Source: Sphingobacterium sp. (GTDB taxonomy: Bacteria; Bacteroidota; Bacteroidia; Sphingobacteriales; Sphingobacteriaceae). From it: a DNA stretch of 64,000 nucleotides. Position numbers and translations under genes: made by a program. The stretch covers positions 310,001 to 374,000 of the forward strand of contig JAITTY010000011.1 of assembly GCA_031286695.1 (NCBI GenBank). Reading direction: 5' to 3'. Below the pieces are notes generated by a model. It worked only from the letters and a program-made list of their open reading frames with translations, did not search any database and was not told the origin of the DNA. This document shows, piece by piece, positions 62,878 to 64,000 of this stretch (its first letter is position 1; each line of letters starts with the position of its first letter).

Positions 62878-62901
62878 AAAGGGAAGCCGAGGCTTCCCTT
62901 T
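62878..62901 (+). promoter_or_regulatory. Leader-region hairpin, candidate attenuator
   Basis: AAAGGGAAGCC (62878-62888) pairs perfectly with GGCTTCCCTTT (62891-62901). It begins 31 bases after the short ORF stop. The T run after it is interrupted (CGCAAAGTTTTA), so it could act as a weak terminator, a pause site or a structure controlling translation. Confidence 0.55.
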
Positions 62902-62979
62902 CGCAAAGTTTTAACAATGAAGCAAGTATCGATTGGCGTTGGCACTTGTTTTAGATTCACCATTAAACTGAATAAATTT

Positions 62980-64000
62980 ATGAAAAAAAATGCTATTTTT
63001 CGAATTAGCGTCATTTTTAGCTTGCTTTTAACAGGTTCTTACCATACCTACGCGCAAGTAGAAAACCCTAAACCTATTATAAATGCCTCGTTAACAGGTA
63101 CCGTAATTGACGCCGTAACAAAAGAGCCCCTGCAAGGTGTAACGGTTCAGTTGGAGGCCGTTACACACCAGGTGAAAACCGACAGTAAAGGAGTTTTCCA
63201 GTTTGTCACTGGACAGAAATTGCCATTTTCATTGATTGTATCCATTGTTGGTTATCAAACCCGTCACATCGTGGTAGATCATTCTCCGGCAGTGATTGAA
63301 CTTACACCACGATTGGAAGCATTGGATCAAGTAGTGGTCACTGCACGCCGTCGTAAGGAACAGTTACAGGATGTTCCGATTCCCGTATCGATTATTCGTG
63401 GCGCTGCATTAGAGGATGCAGGGGCATTTAATGTCAATCGACTAAAAGAGCTTGTACCTACAGTTCAATTATATGCATCGAATGCACGTAATACGACGCT
63501 TAATATCCGGGGACTGGGCTCAACTTATGGCCTCACCAACGATGGTATTGATCCTGGAGTCGGATTTTATCTTGATGGCGTATATATTGCCCGTCCTGCT
63601 GCAACTTGGCTTGACTTCATTGATATCGACCAGATAGAGGTACTGCGTGGACCGCAAGGTACCCTCTTTGGAAAAAATACAACTGCGGGAGCTTTCAATA
63701 TCACCTCACGTCTGCCTCAATTTACACCCGAGGCTAATGTAGAAGTGAGTTACGGGAACCAGGGGTTTATTCAGGCAAAAACTTCCATATCCGGACCTCT
63801 AGCTAAAAACCTAGCCGCAAGAGCTTCCTTTTCAGGAACACAGCGCGATGGCAATCTGTTCAATGTACATACCAATAGAAAGATTAATGATATTAACAAC
63901 CTTGGCTTTAGAGGGCAATTGCTTTTTACCCCAACTGAAAATATCAAACTGGTGCTTTCCGGTGATGTATCTTCACAGAAACCAGATGGCTATGGTTGGG
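62980..64000 (+). CDS. TonB-dependent receptor, N-terminal part (cut by window end)
   Basis: About 340 residues are visible and the frame is open at the window edge. A signal peptide MKKNAIFRISVIFSLLLTG...YAQ is followed by a CarboxypepD-regulatory-like domain (LTGTVIDAVTKEPLQGVTVQLEA, about 38-120), a TonB-box-like segment EALDQVVVTARRRKEQLQDVP, and the plug with TLNIRGLGSTYG, VGFYLDGVYIARP and IEVLRGPQGTLFGKNTTAGAFNI. The plug resembles siderophore/small-molecule receptors more than SusC proteins, and no TonB-linked SusD is visible yet. An in-frame ATG at 62917 would add 21 residues before the signal peptide and is less likely. Confidence 0.88.
   Translation, partial: MKKNAIFRISVIFSLLLTGSYHTYAQVENPKPIINASLTGTVIDAVTKEPLQGVTVQLEAVTHQVKTDSKGVFQFVTGQKLPFSLIVSIVGYQTRHIVVDHSPAVIELTPRLEALDQVVVTARRRKEQLQDVPIPVSIIRGAALEDAGAFNVNRLKELVPTVQLYASNARNTTLNIRGLGSTYGLTNDGIDPGVGFYLDGVYIARPAATWLDFIDIDQIEVLRGPQGTLFGKNTTAGAFNITSRLPQFTPEANVEVSYGNQGFIQAKTSISGPLAKNLAARASFSGTQRDGNLFNVHTNRKINDINNLGFRGQLLFTPTENIKLVLSGDVSSQKPDGYGW

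Overview
The window looks like a chromosomal segment from a Bacteroidota bacterium, most likely family Sphingobacteriaceae and probably Sphingobacterium or a close relative. The evidence is mixed. Bacteroidota-type promoters (TTTG about 20 nt before TAnnTTTG) lie ahead of many genes, and Shine-Dalgarno sequences are mostly absent. Several families are largely confined to the phylum: GLPGLI, PCMD-type lipoprotein, CarboxypepD-regulatory TonB-type receptors, DUF4271 and DUF2723. Genes are compact and alternate strand often, and convergent pairs usually share a hairpin terminator. I see no rRNA, tRNA, prophage, insertion sequence or CRISPR array.

Layout. 1-4.4 kb: the end of gltX, then an EmrA/EmrB-like efflux pair divergent from an AraC regulator. 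4.4-13 kb: a SNF2 helicase, dapF, an HtrA/Deg protease, a low-molecular-weight phosphatase, a conserved small protein, an exported cyclophilin and exonuclease III. 13-21 kb: Mrp ATPase, an AsmA-like/GT51 transglycosylase fusion, hpt, tag, a DUF4271 protein with hemD, and a JmjC-like cupin protein. 21-29 kb: an AddB/AddA-type nuclease-helicase pair, then rpsP-rimM. 29-38 kb: a lipoprotein, a SAM-I riboswitch with metF, a DUF2723 protein, an OmpW-like barrel, glnS and beta-carbonic anhydrase. 38-46 kb: a SulP anion transporter, a HerA-like ATPase, a sugar nucleotidyltransferase, a DUF2459 protein and dnaK. 46-54 kb: a TonB-type receptor overlapping a GLPGLI protein, a thioredoxin-fold protein, an MmcQ/YjbR protein, a PCMD lipoprotein overlapping a PorT-like barrel, and an IPNS-like 2OG oxygenase. 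54-62 kb: a MarR regulator with a beta-oxidation operon in the order fadN-fadA-fadE, then a YeiH-type exporter. 62-64 kb: a long leader region with a 32-codon ORF ending in Cys-Cys-stop, then a TonB-dependent receptor cut by the window edge.

Most genes are housekeeping or standard phylum-accessory genes. The less explained material is mostly non-coding. It comprises: (1) the short ORF and hairpin ahead of the last receptor, which look like an attenuation leader possibly sensing cysteine or sulfur; (2) a roughly 90-bp dispersed intergenic repeat with two near-identical copies and one diverged copy carrying a perfect 22-bp tandem duplication; (3) five 11-bp TTCGG-containing tandem units inside nested inverted repeats at 50.66-50.76 kb; (4) a perfect 17-bp inverted repeat at the predicted 5' end of the nucleotidyltransferase transcript.

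All assignments come from reading the sequence and from knowledge of the families. No database search or folding program was run.
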